A stretch of DNA of 64,000 bases from Magnetospirillum sp. SS-4 (GTDB lineage: Bacteria > Pseudomonadota > Alphaproteobacteria > Rhodospirillales > Magnetospirillaceae). A program made the translations under genes and the position numbers. Under the pieces are notes generated by a model that saw only the letters and a program-made list of their open reading frames with translations, searched no databases and was not told where the DNA came from. Each line of letters begins with the position of its first letter. Within the stretch, counting starts at the first letter, position 1. The stretch lies in NCBI RefSeq assembly GCF_902729425.1, contig NZ_LR746530.1:154166-218165 (forward strand). The letters are read 5' to 3'. Of this stretch, positions 27,543-35,928 are shown one piece after another.

Positions 27543-28190
27543 TCAGGTCTTGCCGGCGCCAGCGTCAGCAGGCGCGGCGGCAAGGGTTCCGGCGCCGACC
27601 GGCTTGACCGCCGTCGCCGCCAGGGCGGCGGCGACGTCATCGGAACCGGCGGGGGAAACGGCGGGGTCGGCCGGCGGAACGGCGCCATTGGCCGCCGATT
27701 TCGCCGCCAGGGCGGCGGCGGCATCCAGGGCGGATTCGGCGGCGAGTGGACCGCCCCCCGGACCCTTCGTTTCCAGCTGCTTGAGATCGCGCCGCAGCAC
27801 TCCGATCTTGGCGTCCAGCTTGGTCAGGTTCTCGCGATCGCTTTCGATGGCCTTGACCCATTCGTCGCGTTCCTTGCGGACAAGCTGGTCCATCTCCTCG
27901 ATGCGCTTGACCACCGGTTCGGCCAGTTCCTGGAACTTGCGGGCGTTGTCGGCCTCCAGGTTGGTCTTGATCTTCTCGATCTCCTCCAGCAGGTCGCGCT
28001 TGATCCAGCGGCTTTTCTTGTCGAGATCCTCGGTCATCTTGCCGAGGCGCTCCTCCATGTCGCTGTTGAGCTGGACCTTCAGTTCGTAGGCGTTGCGGAC
28101 CAGGCCGGCCATGTATATCACTAGGCCGCCGCCGACCACGAGTATGATGCCGGCAGCCAGGGAGACGATGAGGACGGACGACATGCTCAT
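27543..28190 (-). CDS. Membrane-anchored coiled-coil protein, unknown
   Basis: This 215-residue protein has one N-terminal helix (VLIVSLAAGIILVVGGGLVIYMAGLV, residues about 5-30). A charged coiled coil of about 110 residues follows (for example 'MEERLGKMTEDLDKKSRWI' and 'RIEEMDQLVRKERDEWVKA'). The C-terminal 70 residues are rich in Ala, Pro and Gly. It probably sits in the inner membrane with the coil in the cytoplasm or periplasm. RmuC and some cell-division or stalk scaffolds share this plan, but I do not recognise the family. Its 5' end faces the glycine riboswitch 139 bases away, and the two promoters must share that gap. Confidence 0.7.
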   Translation of the reverse strand: MSMSSVLIVSLAAGIILVVGGGLVIYMAGLVRNAYELKVQLNSDMEERLGKMTEDLDKKSRWIKRDLLEEIEKIKTNLEADNARKFQELAEPVVKRIEEMDQLVRKERDEWVKAIESDRENLTKLDAKIGVLRRDLKQLETKGPGGGPLAAESALDAAAALAAKSAANGAVPPADPAVSPAGSDDVAAALAATAVKPVGAGTLAAAPADAGAGKT

Positions 28191-28328
28191 GGATGAAGCG
28201 CCGGACCTGCACGGAACTGAGGTGGGGACCGCCCCACTGTCGTTCAAACCCCGCCCCGATGCAAGCGCGCTGGACTTTGATTGACACCATGGCCGCGGCG
28301 GCTAAGATGGCCGGCGCAGACGAACCCC

Positions 28329-28540
28329 GTGGGAGAGACCGCCCCCGCCCGCAAGGGCCGAAGGCGGCGCCGAAGGAGCAACCGCCCCTGGAAACTCTCA
28401 GGCAAACGGACCGCGGGGGGATGAGCCTCTGGAAAGCGTGTCGATAGGCCGAGGACGGCAGATCGGCCCACCGACGATGTAAGCCGCGACCGCCCCCTGG
28501 GGCCGACGCGGTGAATCTTTCAGGTTCCCAGACAGAGGGG
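28329..28540 (+). ncRNA. Tandem glycine riboswitch
   Basis: Aptamer 1 shows the conserved series GTGGGAGAG (28329), GCGCCGAAGGAGCAA (near 28369-28383), CTCTCAGGCAAACGGAC and CTCTGGAAAG. Aptamer 2 shows CACCGACGATGTAAG, AATCTTTCAGGTTCCCAGAC and AGAGGGG. This is the standard two-aptamer glycine switch that turns on gcv genes when glycine is high. It lies 78 bases upstream of the gcvT start. The rest of the 428-base gap 28191-28618 holds the promoter and expression platform. Confidence 0.93.
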
Positions 28541-28605
28541 GGCAAACCGGGCGACGCCACAGCTACGCCCGCGCCCCTCAACCACGGCGGGCCGCCATGC
28601 CCGTC

Positions 28606-28612
28606 AAGGAGG
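28606..28612 (+). promoter_or_regulatory. Ribosome site that sets the gcvT start
   Basis: A full AAGGAGG lies six bases before the GTG at 28619. An in-frame upstream ATG at 28511 falls inside aptamer 2 of the riboswitch and is therefore rejected as a start. Confidence 0.8.
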
Positions 28613-28618
28613 AACCCG

Positions 28619-29734
28619 GTGAACGAATCCGAGTCCCCGTTGCTGACCACGCCGCTCGACGCGCTGCACCGCCGGCTCGGCGGCAAGATGGTTCCGTTCG
28701 CCGGCTACGCCATGCCGGTGCAGTATTCCGCCGGCATCATGACCGAGCATCTCCACACCCGGGCCAAGGCGTCGCTGTTCGACGTCTCGCACATGGGACA
28801 GGTGGAGATCAGGGGCGAAGGCTGCGCCCGCTGGCTGGAAACCCTGGTGCCGGGCGAGATTCAGGGCCTTGGCGTCGGCAAGACCCGCTACACCGTCTTC
28901 ACCAACGACCAGGGCGGCATCCTCGACGACCTGATGGTCAGCAAGCTGGCCGAGGACCACCTGTTCGTGGTCATCAACGCCGCCTGCAAGGCCGCCGATT
29001 TCGCCCACATGCAGGCCCGGCTCGGCGGCAAGGTCGATCTGCGCCTGATCGGGGACCGGGCGCTGGTGGCGCTGCAAGGCCCCAAGGCGGCCGAGGCCAT
29101 GGCCAGGGTGGCGCCGGGCGCGCTGGACATGACCTTCATGACCATCCGCGAGATCGATATCGCCGGCATCGCCTGTCTCGCCACCCGGTCGGGCTATACC
29201 GGCGAGGACGGCTGGGAAATCTCGGTGCCGGCCGGCCGCGCCGAGGACCTGGTCCAGACCCTGCTGGCCCTGCCCGACGTCATGCCGGCCGGCCTGGGCG
29301 CCCGCGATTCGCTGCGCCTGGAAGCCGGGCTGTGCCTCTACGGCTCGGACATCGACGCCGCCACCACGCCGGTCGAGGCCAACCTGTCCTGGATCATGAA
29401 CAAGCGCCGCCGGGCCGAAGGCGGCTTTCCCGGCGCGGACGTCATCCAGAAGCAGCTGGCCGAGGGGCCGGCGCGCCTTAGAATCGGCATCCAGCCGCTG
29501 GGCCGCGCGCCGGCCCGCGCCCATACCGAGATCACCGACGCGGCCGGTAACCGGCTGGGGGAAATCTGCTCCGGCGGATTCGGTCCCTCGGCCGACCGGC
29601 CCATCGCCATGGGCTATGTGCCCCGCGCCTTCGCCGCCATCGGCACCAGACTGACGCTGATGGTGCGCGGCAAGCCGCTGGACGCCGAGGTCGCGGCGCT
29701 TCCTTTCGTTCCCCACCGCTACGTCAAGGGCTGA
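28619..29734 (+). CDS. gcvT: Glycine cleavage system T protein (aminomethyltransferase)
   Basis: This enzyme moves the methylene group from the H-protein-bound aminomethyl to tetrahydrofolate and frees ammonia. The 371-residue protein carries 'KMVPFAGYAMPVQY', 'SLFDVSHMGQVEIRG', 'TRSGYTGEDGWEISVP' and 'LGARDSLRLEAGLCLYG', all family signatures. Asp in 'LGARDSLR' is the expected folate-binding/catalytic Asp. The GTG start fits the strong ribosome site. It is the first gene of gcvT-gcvH-gcvPA-gcvPB, controlled by the glycine riboswitch just upstream. Confidence 0.95.
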   Translation: MNESESPLLTTPLDALHRRLGGKMVPFAGYAMPVQYSAGIMTEHLHTRAKASLFDVSHMGQVEIRGEGCARWLETLVPGEIQGLGVGKTRYTVFTNDQGGILDDLMVSKLAEDHLFVVINAACKAADFAHMQARLGGKVDLRLIGDRALVALQGPKAAEAMARVAPGALDMTFMTIREIDIAGIACLATRSGYTGEDGWEISVPAGRAEDLVQTLLALPDVMPAGLGARDSLRLEAGLCLYGSDIDAATTPVEANLSWIMNKRRRAEGGFPGADVIQKQLAEGPARLRIGIQPLGRAPARAHTEITDAAGNRLGEICSGGFGPSADRPIAMGYVPRAFAAIGTRLTLMVRGKPLDAEVAALPFVPHRYVKG

Positions 29735-29737
29735 GTC

Positions 29738-30115
29738 ATGAGCGATACGCGCTTCACCAAGGATCATGAGTGGATTTCCGTCGCCGGCGACATCGGCACA
29801 ATCGGCATCAGCGACCATGCCCAGCACGCCCTGGGCGACATCGTCTTCGTCGAGCTGCCCGAGATCGGCCGCCACCTCGCCCAGGGGGCCGAGGCCGCCG
29901 TGGTGGAATCGGTCAAGGCCGCCTCCGAGGTCTATTCGCCGGCCTCGGGCGAGGTGATCGCCATCAATCAGGCCATCGCCGACCAGCCGGGGCTGGTCAA
30001 CGAGGGCGCCGAGGGCGCCGCCTGGTTCTTCAAGATCCGCCTGTCCGATCCGGCCGAGCTGGCCGGCCTGATGGACCGCGCCACCTATGACGGCTACCTG
30101 AAGACCCTGGAATAG
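29738..30115 (+). CDS. gcvH: Glycine cleavage system H protein
   Basis: This 125-residue carrier shuttles the aminomethyl group on a lipoyl arm. The lipoylated lysine is K60 in '[15 protein letters not shown]'. '[35 protein letters not shown]' (quoted by its key blocks DHEWI and GDIVFVELP) is the family start. 'YDGYLKTLE' closes it. Three bases separate it from gcvT. Confidence 0.96.
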   Translation: MSDTRFTKDHEWISVAGDIGTIGISDHAQHALGDIVFVELPEIGRHLAQGAEAAVVESVKAASEVYSPASGEVIAINQAIADQPGLVNEGAEGAAWFFKIRLSDPAELAGLMDRATYDGYLKTLE

Positions 30116-30126
30116 GCTTTCACCCC

Positions 30127-31479
30127 ATGCGCTACCTGCCGCTGACCGAGTCCGACCGCCGCGCCATGCTGGACGTGATCGGGGCCAAGGACGTGGACGA
30201 GCTGTTCCGGGACGTTCCCGCCGCCGCCCGTCTCGCCGAGGCCTTGCCGCTGCCCCGCCACCAGGGCGAGATGGAGGTGGAGCGCGCCTTCACCCGCATG
30301 GCCCACAAGAACCTGTCGGCGGGATGCGCGCCCTTCTTCATCGGTGCCGGGGTGTATCGCCACCACATTCCGGCCAGCCTGGACCAGCTGCTGCTGCGCG
30401 GCGAGTTCCTCACCGCCTATACCCCCTACCAGCCCGAGGTCAGCCAGGGCACCCTTCAGGCGCTGTTCCAGTTCCAGACCCAGGTGGCGATGATCACCGG
30501 CATGGACGTGGCCAACGCCTCCATGTACGACGGCGCCACCGCCGCCGCCGAGGCGGCGATCATGGCGTGCCGCGTCACCAAGCGGAACAGGGTGATCCTG
30601 TCGGGCACCCTGCACCCCCATTACGTCGAGACCACCGAAACCAGCCTGCGCTACACCGAGATGACGGCCGAGGCGCTGCCGCCCGACCCGCTGGGCTTCG
30701 AGGACCTGCTGGGCCGGATCGACGCCGCCACCGCCTGCGTCGTGGTCCAAAATCCCGGCTTCTTCGGCGGCGTGAAGGACCTGCGGCCGCTGGCCGCCGC
30801 CTGCCACGGGGCCGGCGCCCTGCTGGTGGTGATGGTGGCCGAACCCACCAGCCTGGGCCTGTTCGACTCGCCCGGCGCCATGGGGGCCGACATCGTGGTG
30901 GCCGAGGGCCAGTCGCTGGGCATCGGCATGAATTTCGGCGGGCCGGGTCTCGGCCTGTTCGCCACCCGCGACAAGTTCGTCCGCCAGATGCCGGGGCGTC
31001 TCGCCGGCCAGACGGTGGACGTGGACGGCAAGCGCGGCTGGGTGCTGACGCTGTCGACCCGCGAGCAGCATATCCGCCGCGAGAAGGCCACCAGCAACAT
31101 CTGCACCAATTCCGGCCTGTGCGCCCTGGCGTTCTCGATCCACCTGACCCTGCTGGGCGAGACCGGCTACGCCCGGCTGGCCGAACTGAACCACGCGGCG
31201 GCGGTGCGGTTGGAAGGCAAGCTGAAGGCGGTCAAGGGTCTGCGGGTGCTGGCGGGCAGCTATTACAACGAATTCGCCGTCCATCTGGGCGACGATGTCG
31301 ATGCCGCCCAGGTGGTGGACGCGCTTGCCGACCGGGGCATCCTGGGCGGCGTGCCGGCGTCGCGCTTCTGGCCCAGCTGGCCGGAATTGCGGCCGGTGCT
31401 GATCCTGGCCGCCACCGAGACCAATACCGAGGCCGACATGGACAGTCTGGTTTCCGCCCTGAAGGAGGTGCTGTCATGA
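30127..31479 (+). CDS. gcvPA: Glycine dehydrogenase (decarboxylating) subunit 1
   Basis: This 450-residue protein is the N-terminal half of the P-protein, which decarboxylates glycine with PLP. Signatures include '[15 protein letters not shown]', '[14 protein letters not shown]', '[18 protein letters not shown]', '[20 protein letters not shown]' and '[19 protein letters not shown]'. The split GcvPA/GcvPB form works as a heterotetramer. It lies 11 bases after gcvH and 25 before gcvPB. Confidence 0.95.
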   Translation: MRYLPLTESDRRAMLDVIGAKDVDELFRDVPAAARLAEALPLPRHQGEMEVERAFTRMAHKNLSAGCAPFFIGAGVYRHHIPASLDQLLLRGEFLTAYTPYQPEVSQGTLQALFQFQTQVAMITGMDVANASMYDGATAAAEAAIMACRVTKRNRVILSGTLHPHYVETTETSLRYTEMTAEALPPDPLGFEDLLGRIDAATACVVVQNPGFFGGVKDLRPLAAACHGAGALLVVMVAEPTSLGLFDSPGAMGADIVVAEGQSLGIGMNFGGPGLGLFATRDKFVRQMPGRLAGQTVDVDGKRGWVLTLSTREQHIRREKATSNICTNSGLCALAFSIHLTLLGETGYARLAELNHAAAVRLEGKLKAVKGLRVLAGSYYNEFAVHLGDDVDAAQVVDALADRGILGGVPASRFWPSWPELRPVLILAATETNTEADMDSLVSALKEVLS

Positions 31480-31504
31480 ACCCGGCGTTTGAGGGGCATC
31501 AGCA

Positions 31505-33001
31505 ATGAGCGGACAACCGACTCTCAGCGGCAATCGCGGCCTTCAGATCGAGGAGAAGCTGATCTTCGAGATGGACAATCCCGGCTCGGTCGCCGTCGAC
31601 CTGCCCGAGCCCGGCCCCATCGACCTCGACCGCATGGGCGGCGTCGCCCGGCGCGGCCGCATCGGCCTGCCCGACCTATCCGAGCCGCAGGTGGTGCGTC
31701 ACTTCACCCGGCTGTCGCAGAAGAATTACGGCATCGATTCCGGCTTCTATCCGCTGGGCTCGTGCACCATGAAGCACAATCCCCGCCTGTCGGAAAAGAT
31801 GGCCCGCCTGCCCGGTCTGGCCGACCTGCACCCGTTGCAGCCGCAAAAGACCGTCCAGGGCGCGCTGGAAGTCATCGACTCGCTGGCCTTCTGGCTGAAG
31901 GAGCTGACCGGCCTGCCCGCCATCGCCATGAGCCCCGCCGCCGGAGCCCATGGCGAGTGGTGCGGCCTGATGGCGATTCGCGCCGCCCACGAGGACAGGG
32001 GGGAAGGCCATCGCCGCCGGATGCTGGTGCCGGAAAGCGCCCACGGCACCAATCCGGCCTCGGCCGCCATGTGCGGCTTCACCGTCGATCCCATTCCGGC
32101 CAAGGACAACGGCCGGGTCGATCTCGACGCGATGAAGGCCAAGCTGGGTCCCGACGTCGCCGGACTGATGCTGACCAACCCCAACACCTGCGGCCTGTTC
32201 GAATCCGAGATCATCGAGATCGCGGCGGCCATCCACGGGGCCGGCGGCTATTTCTACTGCGACGGCGCCAATTTCAACGCCATCGTCGGGCGGGTGCGCG
32301 TCGCCGATCTCGGCATCGACTGCATGCACATCAACCTGCACAAGACCTTTTCCACCCCCCATGGCGGCGGCGGCCCCGGCGCCGGCCCGACCGTGCTGTC
32401 GGCGGCCCTGGCTCCCTACGCGCCGGTCCCCTATGTGGTCCACGGTCCCCAGGGCCTCGAACTGGTGGAAGGCGCCCGCGAGGGAGCCAAGCCGTTCGGC
32501 CGGGTCAAGGGCTTCCACGGCCAGTTCGGCGTGTTCGTGCGCGCCCTGGCCTATATCGCCTCCATGGGCGCCGACGGCCTGCGCCAGGCCTCGGGCGACG
32601 CGGTGCTGAACGCCAATTACCTGCAAGCCTCGCTGAGCGACGCCCTGACCGCCTCGTTCGACGGCCCCTGCATGCACGAGGCGCTGTTCGACGACCGCTT
32701 CCTCAAGGATACCGGGGTGACCACGCTGGACTTCGCCAAGGCGCTGATCGACGAGGGCTATCATCCCATGACCATGTACTTCCCGCTGGTGGTGCACGGC
32801 GCCCTGCTGATGGAGCCGACCGAGACCGAGTCCAGGGAAACCCTGGACCAGTTCATCGCGGTGGTGAAGGGTCTGGCCGGACGAGCCAAGGCCGGCGCCG
32901 CCGAGGACTTCAAGGCGGCGCCCCGCCTGACGCCGCGTCGCCGTCTGGACGAGACCCTGGCGGCCCGCGCGCCGGTCCTGCGCTGGAAGGCGTCGACTTG
33001 A
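31505..33001 (+). CDS. gcvPB: Glycine dehydrogenase (decarboxylating) subunit 2
   Basis: This 498-residue subunit carries the PLP lysine K280 in 'CMHINLHKTFSTPHGGGGPG'. Other blocks are 'YPLGSCTMKHNPRLSEKM', 'SPAAGAHGEWCGLMAIRA', 'ESAHGTNPASAAMCGF' and 'YHPMTMYFPLVVHGALLMEPTE'. It completes the P-protein with gcvPA. It is the last gene of the riboswitch-controlled operon. The lpd (L protein) gene is not here, as is usual because it is shared with other dehydrogenases. Confidence 0.95.
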   Translation: MSGQPTLSGNRGLQIEEKLIFEMDNPGSVAVDLPEPGPIDLDRMGGVARRGRIGLPDLSEPQVVRHFTRLSQKNYGIDSGFYPLGSCTMKHNPRLSEKMARLPGLADLHPLQPQKTVQGALEVIDSLAFWLKELTGLPAIAMSPAAGAHGEWCGLMAIRAAHEDRGEGHRRRMLVPESAHGTNPASAAMCGFTVDPIPAKDNGRVDLDAMKAKLGPDVAGLMLTNPNTCGLFESEIIEIAAAIHGAGGYFYCDGANFNAIVGRVRVADLGIDCMHINLHKTFSTPHGGGGPGAGPTVLSAALAPYAPVPYVVHGPQGLELVEGAREGAKPFGRVKGFHGQFGVFVRALAYIASMGADGLRQASGDAVLNANYLQASLSDALTASFDGPCMHEALFDDRFLKDTGVTTLDFAKALIDEGYHPMTMYFPLVVHGALLMEPTETESRETLDQFIAVVKGLAGRAKAGAAEDFKAAPRLTPRRRLDETLAARAPVLRWKAST

Positions 33002-33026
33002 CGATGGAGATCATCGGCACTACATT
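32998..33026 (+). promoter_or_regulatory. Candidate promoter of brnT-brnA
   Basis: TTGACG (32998-33003), a 17-base spacer and TACATT (33021-33026) match -35 and -10 at 5/6 and 4/6. The -35 overlaps the gcvPB stop. TGTA-GT-TACA (33029-33038) lies over the expected transcription start and could be an operator for BrnA. Confidence 0.5.
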
Positions 33027-33050
33027 TCTGTAGTTACAAACGGATTCGCC

Positions 33051-33335
33051 ATGCGCTGGGCCTGGGACCCCGACAAGGCGCGAGCCAACCTCGCCAAGCA
33101 CGGGGTCGGTTTCGATCTGGCCCGGCGGGTGTGGGATGATCCGCTGCATGTCATCGTTCCCGATCGCATCGAGAACGGCGAGGAACGGTGGCATGCGATC
33201 GGAATGGTCGGGGGCGTGGCGATTCTAGTGGTCGTCCACGCCTATCGCGGGGATGATGGCGGGATCATCCGGATCATCGGCGCGCGAAAGGCGACCCCGC
33301 ACGAACGGAGGCGTTATGAGCAAGAAGCCCCTTAG
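33051..33335 (+). CDS. brnT: BrnT-family toxin (type II toxin-antitoxin)
   Basis: This 94-residue protein opens 'MRWAWDPDKARANLAKHGVGFDLARRVWDDP', the BrnT start (key residues WDxxKxxxNxxKHGVxF). It ends with 'IIRIIGARKATPHERRRYEQ'. BrnT has a RelE-like ribonuclease fold and slows translation when free. The basic C-terminal residues needed for RNA cleavage are present, so it may be active. The predicted 5' leader is short and lacks a clear ribosome site. brnA overlaps its last 20 bases. Confidence 0.9.
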   Translation: MRWAWDPDKARANLAKHGVGFDLARRVWDDPLHVIVPDRIENGEERWHAIGMVGGVAILVVVHAYRGDDGGIIRIIGARKATPHERRRYEQEAP

Positions 33336-33600
33336 GCCGGACGAACAGGCGGAACTGAAGGCGCTGGCGGCGTTACCGGACGAGCGGATCGATACCGGTG
33401 ACATTCCCGAGGCGCCGGCCGGGAACTGGGCCTTCGCCCGGCGCGGTCGGTTCTACCGGCCGGTCAAGCAGCAGATCACCTTGCGGATCGATGCCGACCT
33501 GATCGCCTGGTTCAAGGACCACGCCGCCGGCGAAGGCTACCAGACCCGAATCAATGCCGCCTTGCGGGATTATGTCCTGCACCACACCCAAGCAGGATGA
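33316..33600 (+). CDS. brnA: BrnA-family antitoxin
   Basis: This 94-residue protein has a ribbon-helix-helix DNA-binding C-terminus: 'KQQITLRIDADLIAWFKDH' then 'GYQTRINAALRDYVLHHT'. The N-terminal 50 residues should wrap the toxin. BrnA normally neutralises BrnT and represses the operon. The ATG at 33316 overlaps the toxin gene and follows GGAGG. It is followed after 9 bases by the GDP-fucose synthase gene. Confidence 0.88.
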   Translation: MSKKPLRPDEQAELKALAALPDERIDTGDIPEAPAGNWAFARRGRFYRPVKQQITLRIDADLIAWFKDHAAGEGYQTRINAALRDYVLHHTQAG

Positions 33601-33609
33601 TCCCCAATC

Positions 33610-34563
33610 ATGACCACCGAGAACTTTTCCCTGGCCGGCAGGCGCGTCTACGTGGCCGGGCATCGCGGCATGGCCGGCTCGGCCATCTGTCGCCGGCTGG
33701 AGCGGGAGGGCTGCACCCTCCTGACCGCCACCAGGGCCGAGCTTGACCTTCGCCGGCAGGCCGAGACCGAGGCCTGGATGAGGGCCAACCGGCCCGAGGC
33801 GGTGTTCGTGGCCTCGGCGACGGTGGGCGGCATCATCGCCAATTCCACCCGGCCGGCCGAGTTTCTCTACGACAACCTCGCCATCGAGGCCAACATCGTC
33901 AACGCCGCCCGCGAGGTGGGGGTGGCCAAGCTGCTGTTCCTCGGCGCGTCGTGCATGTATCCGCGCGAGGCGGCCCAGCCGGTGGCGGAAGACGCCCTGC
34001 TGACCGGGCTGGTGGAACCCACCAACGAGTGGTACGCCCTGGCCAAGATCGCCGGGCTGAAGCTCTGCCAGGCCTATCGCCGGCAATACGGCTGCGATTT
34101 CATCACCGTGGTGCCCAACAACCTGTTCGGCCTCAACGACCGCTTTGACCCCACCCACGGCCATGTGGTGGCGGCGATGATCATGAAGTTCCACACCGCC
34201 AAGACCGAGGGCCGCGAGGCGGTCGAATTATGGGGCACCGGCTCGCCGCTCAGGGAATTCCTTTATTCCGAGGACATGGCCGACGCCTGCGTCTTCCTGA
34301 TGCGGACCTATTCCGGCGAGGCGCCGGTCAATGTGGGATCGGGCATCGAGATCACCATCCGGCAACTGGCCGAGACCATCGCCCGGACGGTGGGCTATGA
34401 GGGCCGGCTGGCGTTCGACGCCTCCAAGCCCGACGGCATCCCGCGCAAGCTGTTGGACTGCACCCGCATCCACGATCTCGGCTGGCGCTCGTCGACCTCG
34501 CTGGAGGCCGGCATGGCGGAGGCCTATCGCTGGTATCTGGACAACGTGGTCAGCGCAGCCTGA
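33610..34563 (+). CDS. fcl: GDP-L-fucose synthase
   Basis: This enzyme epimerises and reduces GDP-4-keto-6-deoxymannose to GDP-fucose. The 317-residue extended SDR has 'VYVAGHRGMAGSAICRRL', 'ATVGGIIANSTRPAEFLYDN', 'LGASCMYPREAAQPV' and the catalytic Y-x3-K in 'NEWYALAKIAGLKL'. 'NNLFGLNDRFDPTHGHVVAA' supplies the conserved His, and 'WGTGSPLREFLYSEDMAD' follows. The GDP-mannose dehydratase gene gmd, its usual neighbour, is absent from the window. It overlaps the convergent MFS gene by 14 bases. Confidence 0.93.
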   Translation: MTTENFSLAGRRVYVAGHRGMAGSAICRRLEREGCTLLTATRAELDLRRQAETEAWMRANRPEAVFVASATVGGIIANSTRPAEFLYDNLAIEANIVNAAREVGVAKLLFLGASCMYPREAAQPVAEDALLTGLVEPTNEWYALAKIAGLKLCQAYRRQYGCDFITVVPNNLFGLNDRFDPTHGHVVAAMIMKFHTAKTEGREAVELWGTGSPLREFLYSEDMADACVFLMRTYSGEAPVNVGSGIEITIRQLAETIARTVGYEGRLAFDASKPDGIPRKLLDCTRIHDLGWRSSTSLEAGMAEAYRWYLDNVVSAA

Positions 34564-35749
34564 GGGCCAGCGGTCCCAGCGCCGCCACCACCCCGAGCGA
34601 GGCGAAGGCCAGCCCCCAGGCCAGCGAGCTGCTGCCGCCGCCGGCCATGTCCAGCACCATGCCGAAGGCCAGCGGCCCGACGAAGCCGGCGCCGAAACCC
34701 AGCAGGGAATGGATGGCGATGGTGGCTCCGCGCCGCGCCGGATCGGCCATCTGCACCGCGCCGGTGGTCAGGGCCGCCGAATCGATCTGAACCAGGGTGG
34801 CGTGCAGCAACACCAGTCCGGCGACCACGCCATAGGGCAGGCCGCCGGTGAACCCCAGCGCCAGAGCCAGCGCCGCCGAGGCCAGCATGGACAGGGCGCA
34901 GACCCGGCGGCGGTCGAAACGCACGGCGAGGTCGGCTCCGACCATGCTGGCAAGCATGGCCAGCAGCGCCGAGATGGTGGCGACCGTGGTGGGCGACGGC
35001 CCGGCGGCACCGGGCTGCGACGCCAGCACCCAGACCAGGAAGGCCACCATCCACGAGCGGGCGCCAAACAGTTCCCAGACATGGGTGGCATAGCCCAGCA
35101 CATAGCCCATGGCGGCGCGGTTGCGCAGCACCGGGCCGAAATCGAACGGATTGCTCTTCACCGCCGGAGCCTGCGGCCGGGCCGGGACCAGCATGGCCAG
35201 CACCAGCACCGCCGCTAGCGCCGCCGCCAATCCGGACAGGGCGAAGGCGGCGGGCCAGCCGAACGCCTCGGCCACCCAGCCGGTGATCAGGAACGAACCC
35301 GAGGTCCCCAGCGAGAAACTGGCGGTGTAATAGCTGATCCAGCGGGCTTGGCCGGAGCCGGACACCCGGTCCACCAGCGCCTTGAGACCCGGCATGTAGG
35401 TGCCGGCCAGCCCGATTCCCGCCAGCGCCCGCCACGCCAGGGCCGACCAGAAGCCTTCGGCGGCCACGGCGAAGCCCAGCCCCGACAGGGCGGCGACCAG
35501 GGCCCCGAAGACATAGACCCGCTTGGCGTCGACGCGGTCGGTCAGCGTGGTCAGAATCGGCACCGCCACGGTATAGCCGGCGAACACCACCCCGGAAATC
35601 CAGCCGGCCTCGGTATTGCTCAGCGACCACTCGGCGACGAAGCCGGGCAGCAGGGCGGGAAACGCGAACACGCCCACCATGGTCAGCACCTCCGCCACGC
35701 ACAGGCAGAAGACGGCCCTGGTCTCGGACGGAGGGAAGGCAGTGGTCAT
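34550..35749 (-). CDS. MFS transporter
   Basis: This 399-residue protein has about twelve membrane helices. The cytoplasmic loop 2-3 reads 'LTDRVDAKRVYVFGAL', a form of the MFS signature GxxxDRxGRR. Family membership is clear (also 'RALAGIGLAGTYMPGLKALVDR' after helix 4) but the substrate is not. The start ATG at 35749 (MTTAFPPSETR) is preferred to longer open frames. Divergent genes are lacking; the upstream 64 bases before the micro-ORF stop hold no clear promoter. Confidence 0.85.
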   Translation of the reverse strand: MTTAFPPSETRAVFCLCVAEVLTMVGVFAFPALLPGFVAEWSLSNTEAGWISGVVFAGYTVAVPILTTLTDRVDAKRVYVFGALVAALSGLGFAVAAEGFWSALAWRALAGIGLAGTYMPGLKALVDRVSGSGQARWISYYTASFSLGTSGSFLITGWVAEAFGWPAAFALSGLAAALAAVLVLAMLVPARPQAPAVKSNPFDFGPVLRNRAAMGYVLGYATHVWELFGARSWMVAFLVWVLASQPGAAGPSPTTVATISALLAMLASMVGADLAVRFDRRRVCALSMLASAALALALGFTGGLPYGVVAGLVLLHATLVQIDSAALTTGAVQMADPARRGATIAIHSLLGFGAGFVGPLAFGMVLDMAGGGSSSLAWGLAFASLGVVAALGPLALRLR

Positions 35750-35813
35750 ACCAGCATGGTAGCAAGGACCCCGCTGGATCGAGAAGGGGGAAAGATGGCC
35801 GGACCCGTCTGGT

Positions 35814-35927
35814 TCAGCGCAGCCAGATCCTCGCCAGCACCGGCGCGATGTCGCGGAACTGGGCCAGCCAGGCGACCAGCACTCCAATCACCCAGACCCA
35901 GGCCAGGACCGGAAGGACCCGCTTCAT
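35814..35927 (-). CDS. 37-residue membrane micro-protein after a GT2 gene
   Basis: The frame starts at ATG 35927, one base after the stop of the GT2 gene, and encodes a single hydrophobic helix (VLPVLAWVWVIGVLVAWLA) with basic ends (MKR... and ARIWLR). The tight spacing implies translational coupling. I do not recognise it. A small membrane partner that holds the soluble GT2 enzyme at the membrane would make sense, because DPM1-like enzymes without membrane helices often need such a subunit. That role is inference. Confidence 0.6.
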   Translation of the reverse strand: MKRVLPVLAWVWVIGVLVAWLAQFRDIAPVLARIWLR

Positions 35928-35928
35928 G

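Noticed and set aside
28511-28618. Longer gcvT starting at an ATG at 28511
   Set aside because: It would place coding sequence inside aptamer 2 of the glycine riboswitch; the GTG at 28619 has a perfect AAGGAGG and matches the family N-terminus.
33031-33040. Shared TAGTTACAA word near hpnA (9592) and brnT (33031) as a common regulator site
   Set aside because: Nine bases shared twice in 64 kb between unrelated genes is not enough evidence.
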